64,000 nt of DNA from Slackia isoflavoniconvertens. Its GTDB lineage: Bacteria; Actinomycetota; Coriobacteriia; Coriobacteriales; Eggerthellaceae. Made by a program: the position numbers and the translations under genes. The stretch's first letter is position 1. Each line of letters starts with the position of its first letter. The notes below the pieces were generated by a model. The model did no database searches. It was given only the letters and a program-made list of their open reading frames with translations, and had not been told where the DNA came from. The stretch lies in NCBI RefSeq assembly GCF_003725955.1, contig NZ_QIBZ01000002.1, positions 1 through 64,000 of the forward strand, in the 5' to 3' direction. This document shows positions 1-8,830 of this stretch, piece by piece.

Positions 1-270
1 TTCCGGGCTTGAGCCCTTCGCGGCGGCGAGTTCGGTATTATACGCGCCCCCGGCGACCCGGGGGCGGGAAACCCGCCCGCACACAGGATGCCGACAACTC
101 CAGCGCGGTAAAGCGGAGGGGGGTCTCGGGCGGAGAGCGGCATCGGGCTGGCGTTTTGTCCCGCCCCGCGGCCCCGGCGTTTCGCCCCGGTCCATAGACA
201 TAACCGCCCCGGATGCCCGGCGCTTGCGCGACTCGACCCTCCGGGGCGGCCGGTTCAACTGCGTGTATTC
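1..270. other. Gene-free, GC-rich, strongly structured block
   Basis: I see no convincing gene here; the one small open frame has no ribosome binding site and odd composition. The stretch is extremely GC-rich and full of self-complementary segments: a 9-bp stem around 44-65, a second hairpin with a GAAA-like loop around 64-80, a GATGCCG/CGGCATC pair (about 88 and 139) and a 10-bp CCGCCCCGGA/TCCGGGGCGG stem (about 207 and 239). It could be a structured RNA or the remains of repeat elements. I could not match it to RNase P RNA, tmRNA or SRP RNA by eye. Confidence 0.4.
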
Positions 271-272
271 AA

Positions 273-290
273 CTACCTATATATAAGTAG
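273..290. promoter_or_regulatory. Near-palindromic operator-like site, left copy
   Basis: This 18-bp near-palindrome has CTAC and GTAG ends around a TATATATA core and one mismatched pair. A closely similar perfect palindrome lies at 1605-1620, in the promoter region of ridA. The shared sequence suggests one regulator binds both. Here it sits about 80 bp past the end of the ABC ATPase gene, so it may serve a gene beyond the left edge of the window. Confidence 0.4.
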
Positions 291-370
291 AAGGATTGGG
301 CTCGCCTTCAGGCCAGGAGTCCTTCCGCCTTCATCATGCAAGCTACGCTTTCCCTATCGTTGGCGCTTCC

Positions 371-1180
371 TCATTCGCCTTCGTCAAACTTCTCACGAAG
401 CGAATACCAGCCGTGATTGCTTTCAACGGCCAAGGGCACACCGAAAAGTTCCGTCATGCAATCGCCCGTAAGAAGCTCTTCCTTTTTGCCATCTGCATAA
501 ATCGCGGCGTCCTTAATAAGAAGCACGCGATCGATGGCGGGAATGATGTCTTCGGGATAATGCGTGACCAAAATGACCGATCGGCCCTCGGATGCCAGCT
601 GGCGCATAACACCGCGCAGTTGATACATGCCTTCGGGGTCGAGGCCCGTGCATGGCTCGTCGAAAATGAGCGCCTGCGGGTCATGGATGAGCTCGCGTGC
701 GACGAGCACGCGGCGCACTTGGCCCGTTGACATTGTCATAATGTCGCGATTGGCAAGTTCACTAATGCCCAAACGTTCAAGCTGCTCTTCGGCTTTTTTG
801 AAATCGGCCTCGGTCGCATGAACATGACGCGGAATGCCGAGCGTGCCGAACAGGCCGCCGCACACGATATCGCGTGCAGGCAGGTGAACGCGCACCTGAT
901 CGTGCATCGTGTTGCTCACCACGCCGAAGCACGCCTTGATATCGGCGAGCGACGGTCGCTCTTGACCGCGGAAAATCACGGGCGGCACGTCGCGGTGCAG
1001 CGGCAGCACCTCACGAGTGAGCAGCTGGATAAAGGTCGACTTGCCGGCACCATTCGGACCGAGCAGCGCGATGTTCTCGCCTTCCGCAAGCTCAAAGTCG
1101 TCGACATGCAGAATGACCTTTTCCTTGCGACGCACCGTGGCATCGTGGATTTTGAACAACGGAGTTTCTTGCATTGCCAC
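371..1180 (-). CDS. Stand-alone ABC transporter-type ATPase
   Basis: This 269-residue protein is a single ATP-binding cassette. The Walker A motif GPNGAGKS is at residues 41-48, the signature is the unusual MSTGQ at 150-154 in place of LSGGQ, and Walker B LIFDEP starts at 171. No permease or binding protein lies beside it, so the transport partner, if any, is elsewhere. ModF/PhrA-like soluble ATPases have a similar size and layout, but they usually carry two cassettes. The start lies 3 nt after the ridA stop, so the two genes form one transcription unit with ridA first. Function beyond ATP hydrolysis is not clear from sequence. Confidence 0.85.
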   Translation of the reverse strand: MAMQETPLFKIHDATVRRKEKVILHVDDFELAEGENIALLGPNGAGKSTFIQLLTREVLPLHRDVPPVIFRGQERPSLADIKACFGVVSNTMHDQVRVHLPARDIVCGGLFGTLGIPRHVHATEADFKKAEEQLERLGISELANRDIMTMSTGQVRRVLVARELIHDPQALIFDEPCTGLDPEGMYQLRGVMRQLASEGRSVILVTHYPEDIIPAIDRVLLIKDAAIYADGKKEELLTGDCMTELFGVPLAVESNHGWYSLREKFDEGE

Positions 1181-1183
1181 GAA

Positions 1184-1564
1184 CTACCCCACGACCTCGG
1201 CGATGACCTCGACCTCAACAAGGGCGCCCTTGGGCAGCTTGTCGACTGCGACGCACGAACGGGCGGGCAGCGTTTCGCCGAACGATTCGGCATAAATCGC
1301 ATTGAAGGCGGCAAAATCGTTGATGTCGTCGAGGAAGCAGGTGGTTTTCACCACGTGGTCGAAGTCGGTACCGGCAGCCTCGAGCAAAGCGCCGACGTTT
1401 TTCATGACCTGTCGGCTCTGCGCTTCGATGGTGTCGCCAGCCAACTCGCCCGTCTCGGGAACCAGGGCGATTTGGCCCGATGCGAACAGCAGGCCGTTCA
1501 CGATATTGCCCTGGGCGTAAGGGCCAACGGCTGCAGGGGCGTTAGGGGTAGAAATGGTCTTCAT
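1184..1564 (-). CDS. ridA: RidA family 2-iminobutanoate/2-iminopropanoate deaminase
   Basis: The 126-residue product has the usual RidA/YjgF length and motifs: GPYAQGN near the N-terminus, LLFASGQIALVP, the ARSCVAV segment with the substrate-binding arginine, and a KGALVEVEVIAEV C-terminus. Family members form trimers and hydrolyse reactive enamine/imine intermediates released by PLP-dependent dehydratases. The gene is divergent from a threonine ammonia-lyase at 1958, whose by-products are classic RidA substrates, so the context fits the known role. A strong AAGGAGG precedes the ATG at 1564. A perfect palindrome at 1605-1620 overlaps the promoter region. Confidence 0.93.
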   Translation of the reverse strand: MKTISTPNAPAAVGPYAQGNIVNGLLFASGQIALVPETGELAGDTIEAQSRQVMKNVGALLEAAGTDFDHVVKTTCFLDDINDFAAFNAIYAESFGETLPARSCVAVDKLPKGALVEVEVIAEVVG

Positions 1565-1604
1565 TGAAAGCCTCCTTCTTTGTGGCTGTGTTGCGGCAAC
1601 TCTA

Positions 1605-1620
1605 CTACATATATATGTAG
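1605..1620. promoter_or_regulatory. Perfect 16-bp palindrome upstream of ridA
   Basis: CTACATATATATGTAG is identical to its reverse complement. It lies about 40 bp before the ridA start, where a promoter would be, and has a near copy at 273-290. Short AT-core palindromes of this type are typical of dimeric repressors such as GntR or TetR families. No such regulator is encoded nearby. Confidence 0.5.
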
Positions 1621-1920
1621 GTGTTGCTCAAGGCAGGTTCGCCGCGCCGCGAGGGCGGTCGAAAACGTCCCTTCCTTCACTCGACTCCAGCAATGACGAC
1701 CAATCTGACGCGTATTTTCCCTATCATGCGTCCTTGCCGGAAGAATGCACGATGCGGATGAACGAGCAGCAGAAGGCCCTGGCCGTTACCGAAAACCGAA
1801 TGCGCAAAGGGGCGCCGCGCTCCCTCGAACCTCGCGAGAATGCGCATACAATGTGAGCATCACGCAAGGTTTCATGCATGAATTCTTCCATTGTCGGCAC
1901 AAATGAGTATACTGCTTTAC

Positions 1921-1937
1921 TACGATAGAGTACGATA
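1921..1937 (+). promoter_or_regulatory. Helically phased TACGATA direct repeat before ilvA
   Basis: Two identical 7-bp units TACGATA begin exactly 10 bp apart, so they face the same side of the helix. They lie just after a TATACT -10-like box (1908-1913) and 21 bp before the ilvA start, a position fitting a repressor site or an initially transcribed element. Confidence 0.3.
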
Positions 1938-1957
1938 TTATCAAGGAAGTAACCGAC

Positions 1958-3178
1958 ATGACCGAGATGCTCACGCTCGACGCTTTTGAAGAGGCATCTG
2001 CCAAAGTGCAGGAGGTCACGCAGAAGACGGGACTCATCGAAAGCCCTCACTTCAGCGCGCAAACCGGCAACAAGGTATTCTTCAAGCCCGAAAACATGCA
2101 GCGCACCGGCGCGTATAAGGTACGCGGCGCGTACTACAAGATTTCAACGCTGACCGATGAAGAGCGCGAGCGTGGCCTTATTACCGCTTCGGCGGGCAAC
2201 CATGCGCAGGGCGTCGCTTTCGCCGCAAGCCGCTATGGCGCCAAGGCAACCATCGTCATGCCTACCACGACCCCGCTCATCAAGGTCGAGCGCACGCAGC
2301 ACTACGGCGGCACCGCCGTTCTGCACGGCGACGTGTACGACGAGGCATGCGAATACGCCATGCAATTGGCCGAAGAAAACGGTTACACTTTCATCCATCC
2401 CTTCAACGACCCCGCAGTTGCCACGGGCCAAGGCACCATTGCCATGGAAATCGTGAAAGAGCTGCCGCTCGTTGACTACATTCTGGTTCCCATCGGTGGC
2501 GGCGGACTGGCCACGGGCGTATCTACGCTGGCCAAGCTGTTGAACCCGCATATCAAGGTCATTGGCGTCGAGCCCGCTAACGCAGCGTGCATGAAGGCTT
2601 CCTTGGAAGCTGGCCATGTGGTGAAGCTGCCGAGCGCGAACACCATCGCCGACGGCACCGCCGTGCTGGAGCCGGGCGACAAGATTTTCCCGTACATTCA
2701 GCAGAACCTCGACGATATCATCACCGTCGAAGACGACGAGCTCATCTCCGCCTTCCTCGACATGGTCGAGAATCACAAGATGATCGTCGAGAATTCCGGC
2801 CTGCTCACCGTGGCGGCCTTGAAGCACCTGTCCTTCACCGGCAAGAAGGTCGTTTCGATTCTGTCGGGCGGCAACATGGACGTTATCACCATGTCTTCCG
2901 TCATTCAGCACGGCCTCATCCAGCGCGACCGCGTGTTCACGGTTTCGACGCTTCTGCCCGATCGCCCCGGCGAGCTCGTTCGCGTTGCGCAAACCATCGC
3001 CAGCATGAACGGCAACGTCATTCGCCTCGACCACAACCAGTTCGTGAATACGAACCGCAATGAAGGCGTCGAACTGCGCGTGACCATCGAGGCCTACGGC
3101 ACCGACCACAAAAACCAAATCGTTGCGGCACTTGAAGCCGCTGGCTTCCGCCCCAAGCTTATTCAGGCGCACCTGTAA
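1958..3178 (+). CDS. ilvA: Threonine ammonia-lyase (threonine dehydratase), ACT-domain form
   Basis: This 406-residue PLP enzyme deaminates threonine to 2-oxobutanoate, the first committed step to isoleucine, or acts catabolically. The PLP lysine is K54 in GAYKVRGA. SAGNHAQG (78-85) and the glycine loop GGGGLATG (about 180) are intact. A C-terminal ACT-like regulatory domain (about 330-406, starting VSTLLPDRPGE) suggests allosteric control. The length matches the medium single-ACT class found in many anaerobes rather than the 500-residue form. The start is supported by CAAGGAAG upstream. It precedes leuA in the same direction and is divergent from ridA. Anabolic versus catabolic use cannot be decided from sequence. 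Confidence 0.93.
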   Translation: MTEMLTLDAFEEASAKVQEVTQKTGLIESPHFSAQTGNKVFFKPENMQRTGAYKVRGAYYKISTLTDEERERGLITASAGNHAQGVAFAASRYGAKATIVMPTTTPLIKVERTQHYGGTAVLHGDVYDEACEYAMQLAEENGYTFIHPFNDPAVATGQGTIAMEIVKELPLVDYILVPIGGGGLATGVSTLAKLLNPHIKVIGVEPANAACMKASLEAGHVVKLPSANTIADGTAVLEPGDKIFPYIQQNLDDIITVEDDELISAFLDMVENHKMIVENSGLLTVAALKHLSFTGKKVVSILSGGNMDVITMSSVIQHGLIQRDRVFTVSTLLPDRPGELVRVAQTIASMNGNVIRLDHNQFVNTNRNEGVELRVTIEAYGTDHKNQIVAALEAAGFRPKLIQAHL

Positions 3179-3360
3179 GCGCCACTTCGGCACCCCACGG
3201 GTCTGCGCCTTATAAATCCCTTCGTCACTTAACCGGGCGTGCGTTCGCATGCCCGGAATTTGCGCCCTCGTGCGGCCGACGACCGGATGAAAGCGAGAGC
3301 GCTCCATGTCTGTAATCTAAAAGTGCCGCCATGCGGCCAACCACAGAAAGGGAGCCTCCC
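3179..3360. other. ilvA-leuA intergenic region with a stable hairpin
   Basis: A stem-loop with CCGGGC/GCCCGG arms lies around 3234-3257. It is not followed by a T tract, so it is not an obvious terminator. I looked for a leucine-rich leader peptide and found none. The short ATG frames here encode no leucine run. Confidence 0.4.
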
Positions 3361-5034
3361 ATGACCGGAATGCCCAACCATGTAAAGTATCAACGCGGAT
3401 ATTTCATGCCGCCCGAGCCGTGCTTCGACTGGGCGAAGAAGGAATACATCGAGAAAGCCCCGAAGTGGGTGAGCGTTGACCTTCGCGACGGCAACCAGGC
3501 ACTCATCATTCCTATGAGCCTCGAGCAGAAGCTGGAATACTTCAAGAAGCTCGTCGAGATCGGATTCAAGGAAATCGAGATCGGCTTCCCCGCTGCCAGC
3601 GAAACCGAATTTGAGCTGGCCCGTACGCTCATCGAGAACGACATGATTCCCGAAGACGTCACCATTCAGGTGCTCACCCAGGCACGCGAGCACATTATCA
3701 AGAAGACATTCGACGCCCTCGAGGGCTGCAAGACTCCCGTCATCATTCACGTATACAACTCCACGAGTCTCGCGCAGCGCGAACAGGTATTCAAGCGCGA
3801 CAAAGAGCAGATTAAGGAAATCGCTCTGACCGGCGCTAAGCTGCTGAAGGAGCTCACCGACGAAGCCGGCCACGACAACTACCGCTTCGAGTACTCGCCC
3901 GAAAGCTTCACCGGCACCGAGCCCGAGTACGCACTCGAGGTATGCAACGCCGTTCTGGACGTATGGCAGCCGACCCCCGACCGCAAGGCCATCATCAACC
4001 TGCCCGCGACGGTCGAAATGAGCCTGCCGCATGTGTTCGCACAGCAGGTCGAGTACATGAGCAAGAATCTGAAGTACCGCGACGCCGTTGAGCTGTCGCT
4101 GCATTGCCACAACGACCGCGGCACGGGCGTTGCCGAAACCGAGCTGGGCATTCTGGCTGGCGCCGACCGCGTTGAGGGCACCCTGTTCGGCAATGGCGAG
4201 CGCACGGGCAACACCGACCTGATCACCGTCGCCATGAACATGTTCGCCCATGGCGTTGACCCGCAGCTGAACTTCGCCAACATGCCCGAGCTAGTCGAGC
4301 TGTACGAGCGCGTGACCAACATGAAGGTTGAGCCGCGCCGCCCCTACGCTGGCCAGCTCGTGTTCGCCGCCTTCTCGGGCAGCCATCAGGACGCTATCGC
4401 TAAGGGCCTGAAGTGGCGCGAGGAGCATGACCCCGAGCATTGGACCACGCCGTACCTGCCGATCGACCCCACCGATGTGGGCCGCCATTACGAAACCGAC
4501 GTCATTCGCATCAACAGCCAGTCTGGCAAGGGTGGCATCGGCTACATTCTGGAGCAGAACTTCGGTTACGTGCTGCCCCCGAAGATGCGCGAAGAGCTGA
4601 GCTACGCCTCTAAGGACGTTTCCGACCACACGCATGCCGAGCTGTCTCCTGAAGAAGTGAATCGCATCTTCCACGAGAACTATGTGAACCACGAAGGCCG
4701 CATTGAACTCATGGACTTCCACTTCACGCATGCCGAGAACAACAAGGCATTCAAGGCGTTCGTGACCGTGAAGATTGATGGCGACGAGCAGGACGTAATC
4801 GGCAACGGCAACGGTCGCCTCGACTCGGTGTGCAACGCCATGGAGAAGCTGGGGCTGAAGGCGCATATCGCGAGCTACAGCGAACACGCCATGACCGGCG
4901 GCTCCGACAGCTCGGCTATGGCCTACGTGGGCGTCGAGGACCCGAACGGCAAAATTGTTTGGGGCGCAGGCGAGCATCACGACATTATTACCGCATCCAT
5001 CAAGGGCCTCATTTCTGCCCTGAACCGCATGTAG
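3361..5034 (+). CDS. leuA: 2-isopropylmalate synthase (long form)
   Basis: The enzyme condenses 2-oxoisovalerate and acetyl-CoA, the first step of leucine synthesis. I chose the ATG at 3361 because GAAAGGGAG lies at the right distance before it; an in-frame ATG at 3331 lacks a site. The 557-residue product has the HMGL-like barrel with DLRDGNQAL (about 40-48) and the metal site HCHNDRGTG (about 247), then a C-terminal LeuA dimerisation/leucine-binding domain from about residue 430. Length and N-terminal layout match the long LeuA class typical of Actinobacteria. It heads the leu genes and is followed by strong hairpins before leuC. Confidence 0.95.
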   Translation: MTGMPNHVKYQRGYFMPPEPCFDWAKKEYIEKAPKWVSVDLRDGNQALIIPMSLEQKLEYFKKLVEIGFKEIEIGFPAASETEFELARTLIENDMIPEDVTIQVLTQAREHIIKKTFDALEGCKTPVIIHVYNSTSLAQREQVFKRDKEQIKEIALTGAKLLKELTDEAGHDNYRFEYSPESFTGTEPEYALEVCNAVLDVWQPTPDRKAIINLPATVEMSLPHVFAQQVEYMSKNLKYRDAVELSLHCHNDRGTGVAETELGILAGADRVEGTLFGNGERTGNTDLITVAMNMFAHGVDPQLNFANMPELVELYERVTNMKVEPRRPYAGQLVFAAFSGSHQDAIAKGLKWREEHDPEHWTTPYLPIDPTDVGRHYETDVIRINSQSGKGGIGYILEQNFGYVLPPKMREELSYASKDVSDHTHAELSPEEVNRIFHENYVNHEGRIELMDFHFTHAENNKAFKAFVTVKIDGDEQDVIGNGNGRLDSVCNAMEKLGLKAHIASYSEHAMTGGSDSSAMAYVGVEDPNGKIVWGAGEHHDIITASIKGLISALNRM

Positions 5035-5040
5035 CACCAT

Positions 5041-5143
5041 TCGGGGCCGGGACGTACTCCCCGGCCCCACGTTGAGGGGCGAGCGCGCTTCCTCGGGATC
5101 AACGCTTCAAACGCCCCGAGGCGTATGCACCGCCCCTCAACAC
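5041..5143 (+). repeat. Tandem large hairpins between leuA and leuC
   Basis: The first hairpin (about 5043-5069) pairs GGGGCCGGG with CCCCGGCCCC. The second (about 5073-5142) has outer arms GTTGAGGGGCG/CGCCCCTCAAC and an inner CCTCGGG/CCCGAGG stem. Neither is followed by a T run, so they may stabilise or process the leu message rather than end it. Confidence 0.5.
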
Positions 5144-5186
5144 TCATTTACTTATTGCCACTAGCCATCCTTAAGGGGGATTCCAT

Positions 5187-6446
5187 ATGGGCATGACCAT
5201 GACCCAGAAAATTTTGGCGGCGCACGCCGGGCTCGATTCCGTAGTGCCCGGCCAGCTGATCGAGGCGAACATCGACCTCGCGCTCGCCAACGACATCACC
5301 GGACCGGTAGCCATTCGTGAGCTGAAGAAGGCCGACATGGACAAGGTGTTCGACCGCACGAAGGTCGCCCTTGTTATGGACCACTTCGCCCCGAACAAAG
5401 ACATCAAGAGCGCCGAGCAGTGCAAGGAGTGCCGCGATTTCGCACGCAAGCACGACATTGTGAACTTCTTCGACGTGGGCCGCATGGGCGTTGAGCACGC
5501 GCTGCTTCCCGAACAGGGCATCGTCGCTTCTGGCGACGTGATTATTGGCGCTGACAGCCACACCTGTACCTATGGTGCACTGGGCGCGTTCTCGACGGGC
5601 GTGGGCTCCACCGACTGCGCAGCGGGCATCGCTACGGGCAAGGCCTGGTTCCGCGTGCCTTCCGCCATCAAGTTCAACCTCACGGGCAAGCTGAGCCCTT
5701 GGGTTTCGGGCAAAGACGTGATTCTGTACATCATCGGCATGATTGGCGTTGACGGTGCCCTGTACCAGAGTATGGAGTTCCAGGGCGAGGGCATTGCATC
5801 GCTTTCCATGGACGACCGCTTCAGCATTGCGAATATGGCTATTGAGGCCGGCGCGAAAAACGGAATTTTCCCCGTCGATGAGAAGACGATTGAATACATG
5901 AAGGGCCGCGCGCAGCATGAGCCGGTCGTGTTTGCCGCCGACGACGACGCCGAATATGAGCGCGTGATCGACATCGACCTTTCCACCGTTTCTTCCACGG
6001 TCGCAGCGCCCCACCTGCCCGAAAATACCAAGCCCGTCACCGAATTCGCCGACGTGAAAATCGACCAGGCGGTTATTGGCTCGTGCACGAACGGCCGCAT
6101 CGAAGACATGCGCATTGCTGCCGAGATTCTGAAGGGCCGCAAAGTCGCCGACGGCGTGCGCGCCATCGTAATGCCCGCAACGCAGGAAGTCGAACTGCAG
6201 TGCATTCGCGAAGGCCTGGCTGAAATCTTCATTGAGGCAGGCGCGATTATTTCCACGCCGACCTGTGGTCCGTGCTTGGGTGGCCACATGGGGATTCTGG
6301 CCGCGGGCGAACGCGCGATTTCAACCACGAACCGCAACTTCGTAGGCCGCATGGGCCACGTGGAGTCGGAAGTGTATCTGTCTAGCCCTGCCGTTGCAGC
6401 CGCATCGGCCATCACGGGCTATATCACCGACCCGGCCTCTCTGTAG
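5187..6446 (+). CDS. leuC: 3-isopropylmalate dehydratase large subunit
   Basis: LeuC and LeuD together isomerise 2- to 3-isopropylmalate using a [4Fe-4S] cluster. The 419-residue product carries the cluster cysteines in GSCTNGR (about 298) and PTCGPCLGG (about 358), plus [12 protein letters not shown] near 125-135. Its length fits the short, HacA-like LeuC class rather than the roughly 465-residue enterobacterial form. AAGGGGGA lies 6 nt before the ATG at 5187; ATG 5193 is a possible alternative. leuD follows after 221 bp occupied by a palindromic element. Confidence 0.95.
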   Translation: MGMTMTQKILAAHAGLDSVVPGQLIEANIDLALANDITGPVAIRELKKADMDKVFDRTKVALVMDHFAPNKDIKSAEQCKECRDFARKHDIVNFFDVGRMGVEHALLPEQGIVASGDVIIGADSHTCTYGALGAFSTGVGSTDCAAGIATGKAWFRVPSAIKFNLTGKLSPWVSGKDVILYIIGMIGVDGALYQSMEFQGEGIASLSMDDRFSIANMAIEAGAKNGIFPVDEKTIEYMKGRAQHEPVVFAADDDAEYERVIDIDLSTVSSTVAAPHLPENTKPVTEFADVKIDQAVIGSCTNGRIEDMRIAAEILKGRKVADGVRAIVMPATQEVELQCIREGLAEIFIEAGAIISTPTCGPCLGGHMGILAAGERAISTTNRNFVGRMGHVESEVYLSSPAVAAASAITGYITDPASL

Positions 6447-6506
6447 GTCAGGCGGCCTGAAGGCCGTTTAGCTTTGCTCGAACCACGTTGACGAAGCAGG
6501 TCGACC

Positions 6507-6657
6507 AAAAGTCAGCGAGAGCGAGCCCGGCGCCGAAGATTCGGCCGAATGGTTGAGCGACGCGTACTTCGGTACGCGAGCTCGGCCAGTCGGGCGAAGA
6601 TTCGGTGCCCGGCTCGCTCGCAGCGTCGGCCTCTTCGTCGTTCGTCAGAACGACGAA
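6507..6657. repeat. About 150-bp palindromic repeat element, copy A
   Basis: The element opens with AAAAGTCAGCGAG, folds into two imperfect arms of about 65 bp around the apex GCGTACTTCGGTACGC (6562-6577), passes CGCAGCGTC and ends in a hairpin TTCGTCGTTC-GTCA-GAACGACGAA (6634-6657). A second copy of the same length and plan lies at 43753-43902 with the same left end, apex and right end but a different middle. Copy A ends directly at the leuD ribosome binding site, so it could also influence leuD translation. Confidence 0.7.
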
Positions 6658-6667
6658 AGGAACACAT

Positions 6668-7165
6668 ATGAAGATGACCGCTCAGGGCACTGTTTTCAAG
6701 TATGGCGATAACGTCGACACCGACGTTATTATTCCCGCCCGCTACCTCAATATTGCCGACCCCAAGGAACTCGCATCGCACGCGATGGAAGACATCGACA
6801 CCGAGTTCGTGAAGAACGTAAAGCCGGGCGACATCATTGTTGCCAACAAAAACTTCGGCTGCGGCTCTTCTCGCGAGCATGCGCCGCGCGTGCTGAAAGA
6901 CAACGGCGTGGCCTGCGTAATTGCTGCAAGCTTCGCGCGCATTTTCTACCGCAACGCCATCAACATCGGCCTGCCCATTCTGGAGAGCGCCGAGGCAGCC
7001 GAAGCCATTGCTGCGGGCGACACCGTGTCTATCGATTTCGGCACGGGCGTGATTACCGACGAAACCACGGGCGAAACCTTCCAGGCACTGCCCTTCCCCG
7101 AGTTCATTCAGAACATCATCGACAACGACGGATTGCTGAACAGCCTCAAAGCTCGAGGCGTTTAG
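6668..7165 (+). CDS. leuD: 3-isopropylmalate dehydratase small subunit
   Basis: This 165-residue protein is the swivel subunit that completes the isopropylmalate isomerase active site. It has the [12 protein letters not shown] start motif and the conserved [11 protein letters not shown] segment (about residue 60). I chose ATG 6668 because GAAAGGA sits 7 nt before it and alignment to LeuD begins there; an upstream ATG at 6605 lies inside the repeat element and would add a non-homologous tail. Its length is typical of the short LeuD that pairs with HacA-like LeuC. Confidence 0.95.
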   Translation: MKMTAQGTVFKYGDNVDTDVIIPARYLNIADPKELASHAMEDIDTEFVKNVKPGDIIVANKNFGCGSSREHAPRVLKDNGVACVIAASFARIFYRNAINIGLPILESAEAAEAIAAGDTVSIDFGTGVITDETTGETFQALPFPEFIQNIIDNDGLLNSLKARGV

Positions 7166-7171
7166 TTTTCG

Positions 7172-7294
7172 GCGCCGGGATGGGCGGGAGGGCGTCGCAC
7201 TAAGCTCAGACAGTCCTGCTCGCACGAACAGCACATGAGCGCTGTTCAGCTCGTGCGGAACTCGCGTGCGACGCCATCCCGCCCATCCCGGCGC
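7172..7294. repeat. Long inverted repeat between leuD and leuB
   Basis: Arms of 29 bp (7172-7200 and 7266-7294) match with a single mismatch and begin GCGCCGGGATGGGCGGGA. The 65-bp spacer holds a nested stem CGCACGA..ACAGC/GCTGT..TCGTGCG with a small bulge. The structure sits between two genes of the same pathway. No T tract follows, so it is not a standard terminator. Confidence 0.65.
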
Positions 7295-7404
7295 GCCACA
7301 AACCCAACTAGCCTTACGAGTTATCGGCTGAGATTTGGACGCACGGTTTTTTTGATTGGGCGCTTTCCTTCGTTGAGAGCGCTTGACCTGGTGATTGGAG
7401 AATT

Positions 7405-8469
7405 ATGAATTTCAATATTTGCGTTTTGAAGGGCGACGGAATTGGCCCCGAAATCGTCGATGAGGCGTTGAAGGCCCTCGACAAGGTTGGCGAAAAATTC
7501 GGCCACACCTTCAACTACGATGAACGTCTCATTGGCGGTGCGGCCATCGACGAGTTCGGCGTGCCCCTGCCGCAGGAAACCATCGACGCGTGCAAGGCAT
7601 CCGATTCGGTGCTGTTGGGCGCTGTTGGCGGCCCGAAATGGGACCACATTGAGCCCTCCACCAACCGCCCCGAGCGCGGCCTTCTGGGCATTCGCAAAGA
7701 GCTGAACCTGTTCGCGAACCTGCGCCCCGCCAAGCTATGGGCTCCTCTGGCCGACGCATGCCCGCTGAAGCCTGAGCGACTGGGCGATGGCCTTGACCTG
7801 GTTGTATGCCGCGAGCTCGTGGGCGATGTGTACTTCGGCAAGAAGTGGCGCGACGAGGCCGGCGCGGGCCACGACGACATGAACTATTCCACGCCCGAAG
7901 TCGAACGCATCGCACGCGTCGCCTTCGATATGGCCCGCAAGCGTCGCGGCAAGGTGACAAGCATCGACAAGGCGAACGTTCTTGAGACGAGCCGCGTGTG
8001 GCGCGAAACCGTGCAGCGCATCGCCGCCGAGTACCCCGACGTCGAGACCGATTACCTCTACGTTGACAACGGCGCCATGCAGCTGGTGCTCAACCCCAGC
8101 CAGTTCGACGTTATTTTGACCGGCAACCTATTCGGCGACATCTTGTCCGACGAGGCTTCCTGCATCACCGGCTCCGTAGGCATGCTGCCTTCCGCCTCGC
8201 TTTCCGATACGAAGCTTGGCATGTACGAGCCCATTCATGGCAGCGCACCCGACATTGCCGGCCAGAACATTGCGAACCCCATCGCAACCATTCTGTCTGC
8301 GGCAATGATGCTTCGGTACAGCTTCGATTTGGCCGAGGAAGCCGACGCCATCGAAAACGCCGTGGCAAGCGTGCTTGAAGCGGGCCACCGCACGGGCGAC
8401 ATCGCCAAAGCCGGCGAGAAAAAGCTCACCTGCACCGAGATGGGCGACCTCATCTGCGCCGCTATTTAG
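7405..8469 (+). CDS. leuB: 3-isopropylmalate dehydrogenase
   Basis: The 354-residue NAD-dependent enzyme oxidatively decarboxylates 3-isopropylmalate to 2-oxoisocaproate. It shows LKGDGIGPEIVDEAL at the N-terminus, LLGAVGGPKWD (about 70), the substrate arginines of the RPERGLLGIRKELNLFANLRP region, and the metal-binding GDILSDEAS with the NAD-binding GSAPDIAGQNIANP further on. The length is normal for LeuB rather than isocitrate dehydrogenase. TGGAG precedes the start. It closes the leu cluster and is followed by a terminator at 8579-8618. Confidence 0.96.
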   Translation: MNFNICVLKGDGIGPEIVDEALKALDKVGEKFGHTFNYDERLIGGAAIDEFGVPLPQETIDACKASDSVLLGAVGGPKWDHIEPSTNRPERGLLGIRKELNLFANLRPAKLWAPLADACPLKPERLGDGLDLVVCRELVGDVYFGKKWRDEAGAGHDDMNYSTPEVERIARVAFDMARKRRGKVTSIDKANVLETSRVWRETVQRIAAEYPDVETDYLYVDNGAMQLVLNPSQFDVILTGNLFGDILSDEASCITGSVGMLPSASLSDTKLGMYEPIHGSAPDIAGQNIANPIATILSAAMMLRYSFDLAEEADAIENAVASVLEAGHRTGDIAKAGEKKLTCTEMGDLICAAI

Positions 8470-8578
8470 CAGCATGATTATCGGACGCGCCCGCGAAAGC
8501 CGCAAGAACACTGCTATCGCATTTGCCGCATGAGCACACTTGCAGTTTCGCTGAACGCATCCCGCAACAGATTACAGC

Positions 8579-8618
8579 AAAAGGCCAGTTCGGACACGTG
8601 AGCTGGCCTTTTGCTTTT
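8579..8618 (+). terminator. Rho-independent terminator after leuB
   Basis: AAAAGGCCAG pairs with CTGGCCTTTT around a roughly 14-nt loop, followed by GCTTTT. The A and T flanks could also end transcription from the other strand. Confidence 0.75.
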
Positions 8619-8747
8619 CCCGCAACCGCCGCGCACCTCATCCTTGAATACTCGGCTTCGTTGCGCTCCGCTCTGCCACTTGCCGCCATTGCATCTCGCT
8701 GACCTGCGACAATGCATTCATCAATTGTGACGATACGTGGAGATTAT

Positions 8748-8777
8748 TTGGCACAACCTTCGCAAAGGGAGTATGAT
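8748..8777 (+). promoter_or_regulatory. Sigma-70-type promoter of the CarD-family gene
   Basis: TTGGCA (8748-8753) and TATGAT (8772-8777) are separated by 18 bp and lie about 55 bp before the start codon at 8831. Confidence 0.6.
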
Positions 8778-8830
8778 GGGAGTTAGTTTTCCCAGTTCAA
8801 ACCTATATTTTAAGCTCCTTGAGGTGAAGT

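Larger units (their letters stand above)
1565..1957. other. Divergent ridA / ilvA control region
   Basis: No gene is supported here. The ridA-proximal side has the palindrome at 1605-1620. The ilvA-proximal side has a TATACT box at 1908-1913 and two direct copies of TACGATA (1921-1927 and 1931-1937). Short open frames in this stretch lack ribosome binding sites. Confidence 0.5.
8470..8830. other. leuB-carD-like intergenic region
   Basis: The region holds the leuB terminator (8579-8618) and the promoter of the CarD-family gene (8748-8777). No additional gene is supported. Confidence 0.5.

Noticed and set aside
3179-3360. Possible leucine leader peptide before leuA
   Set aside because: Short frames here contain no leucine run and no terminator follows, so attenuation is not supported.
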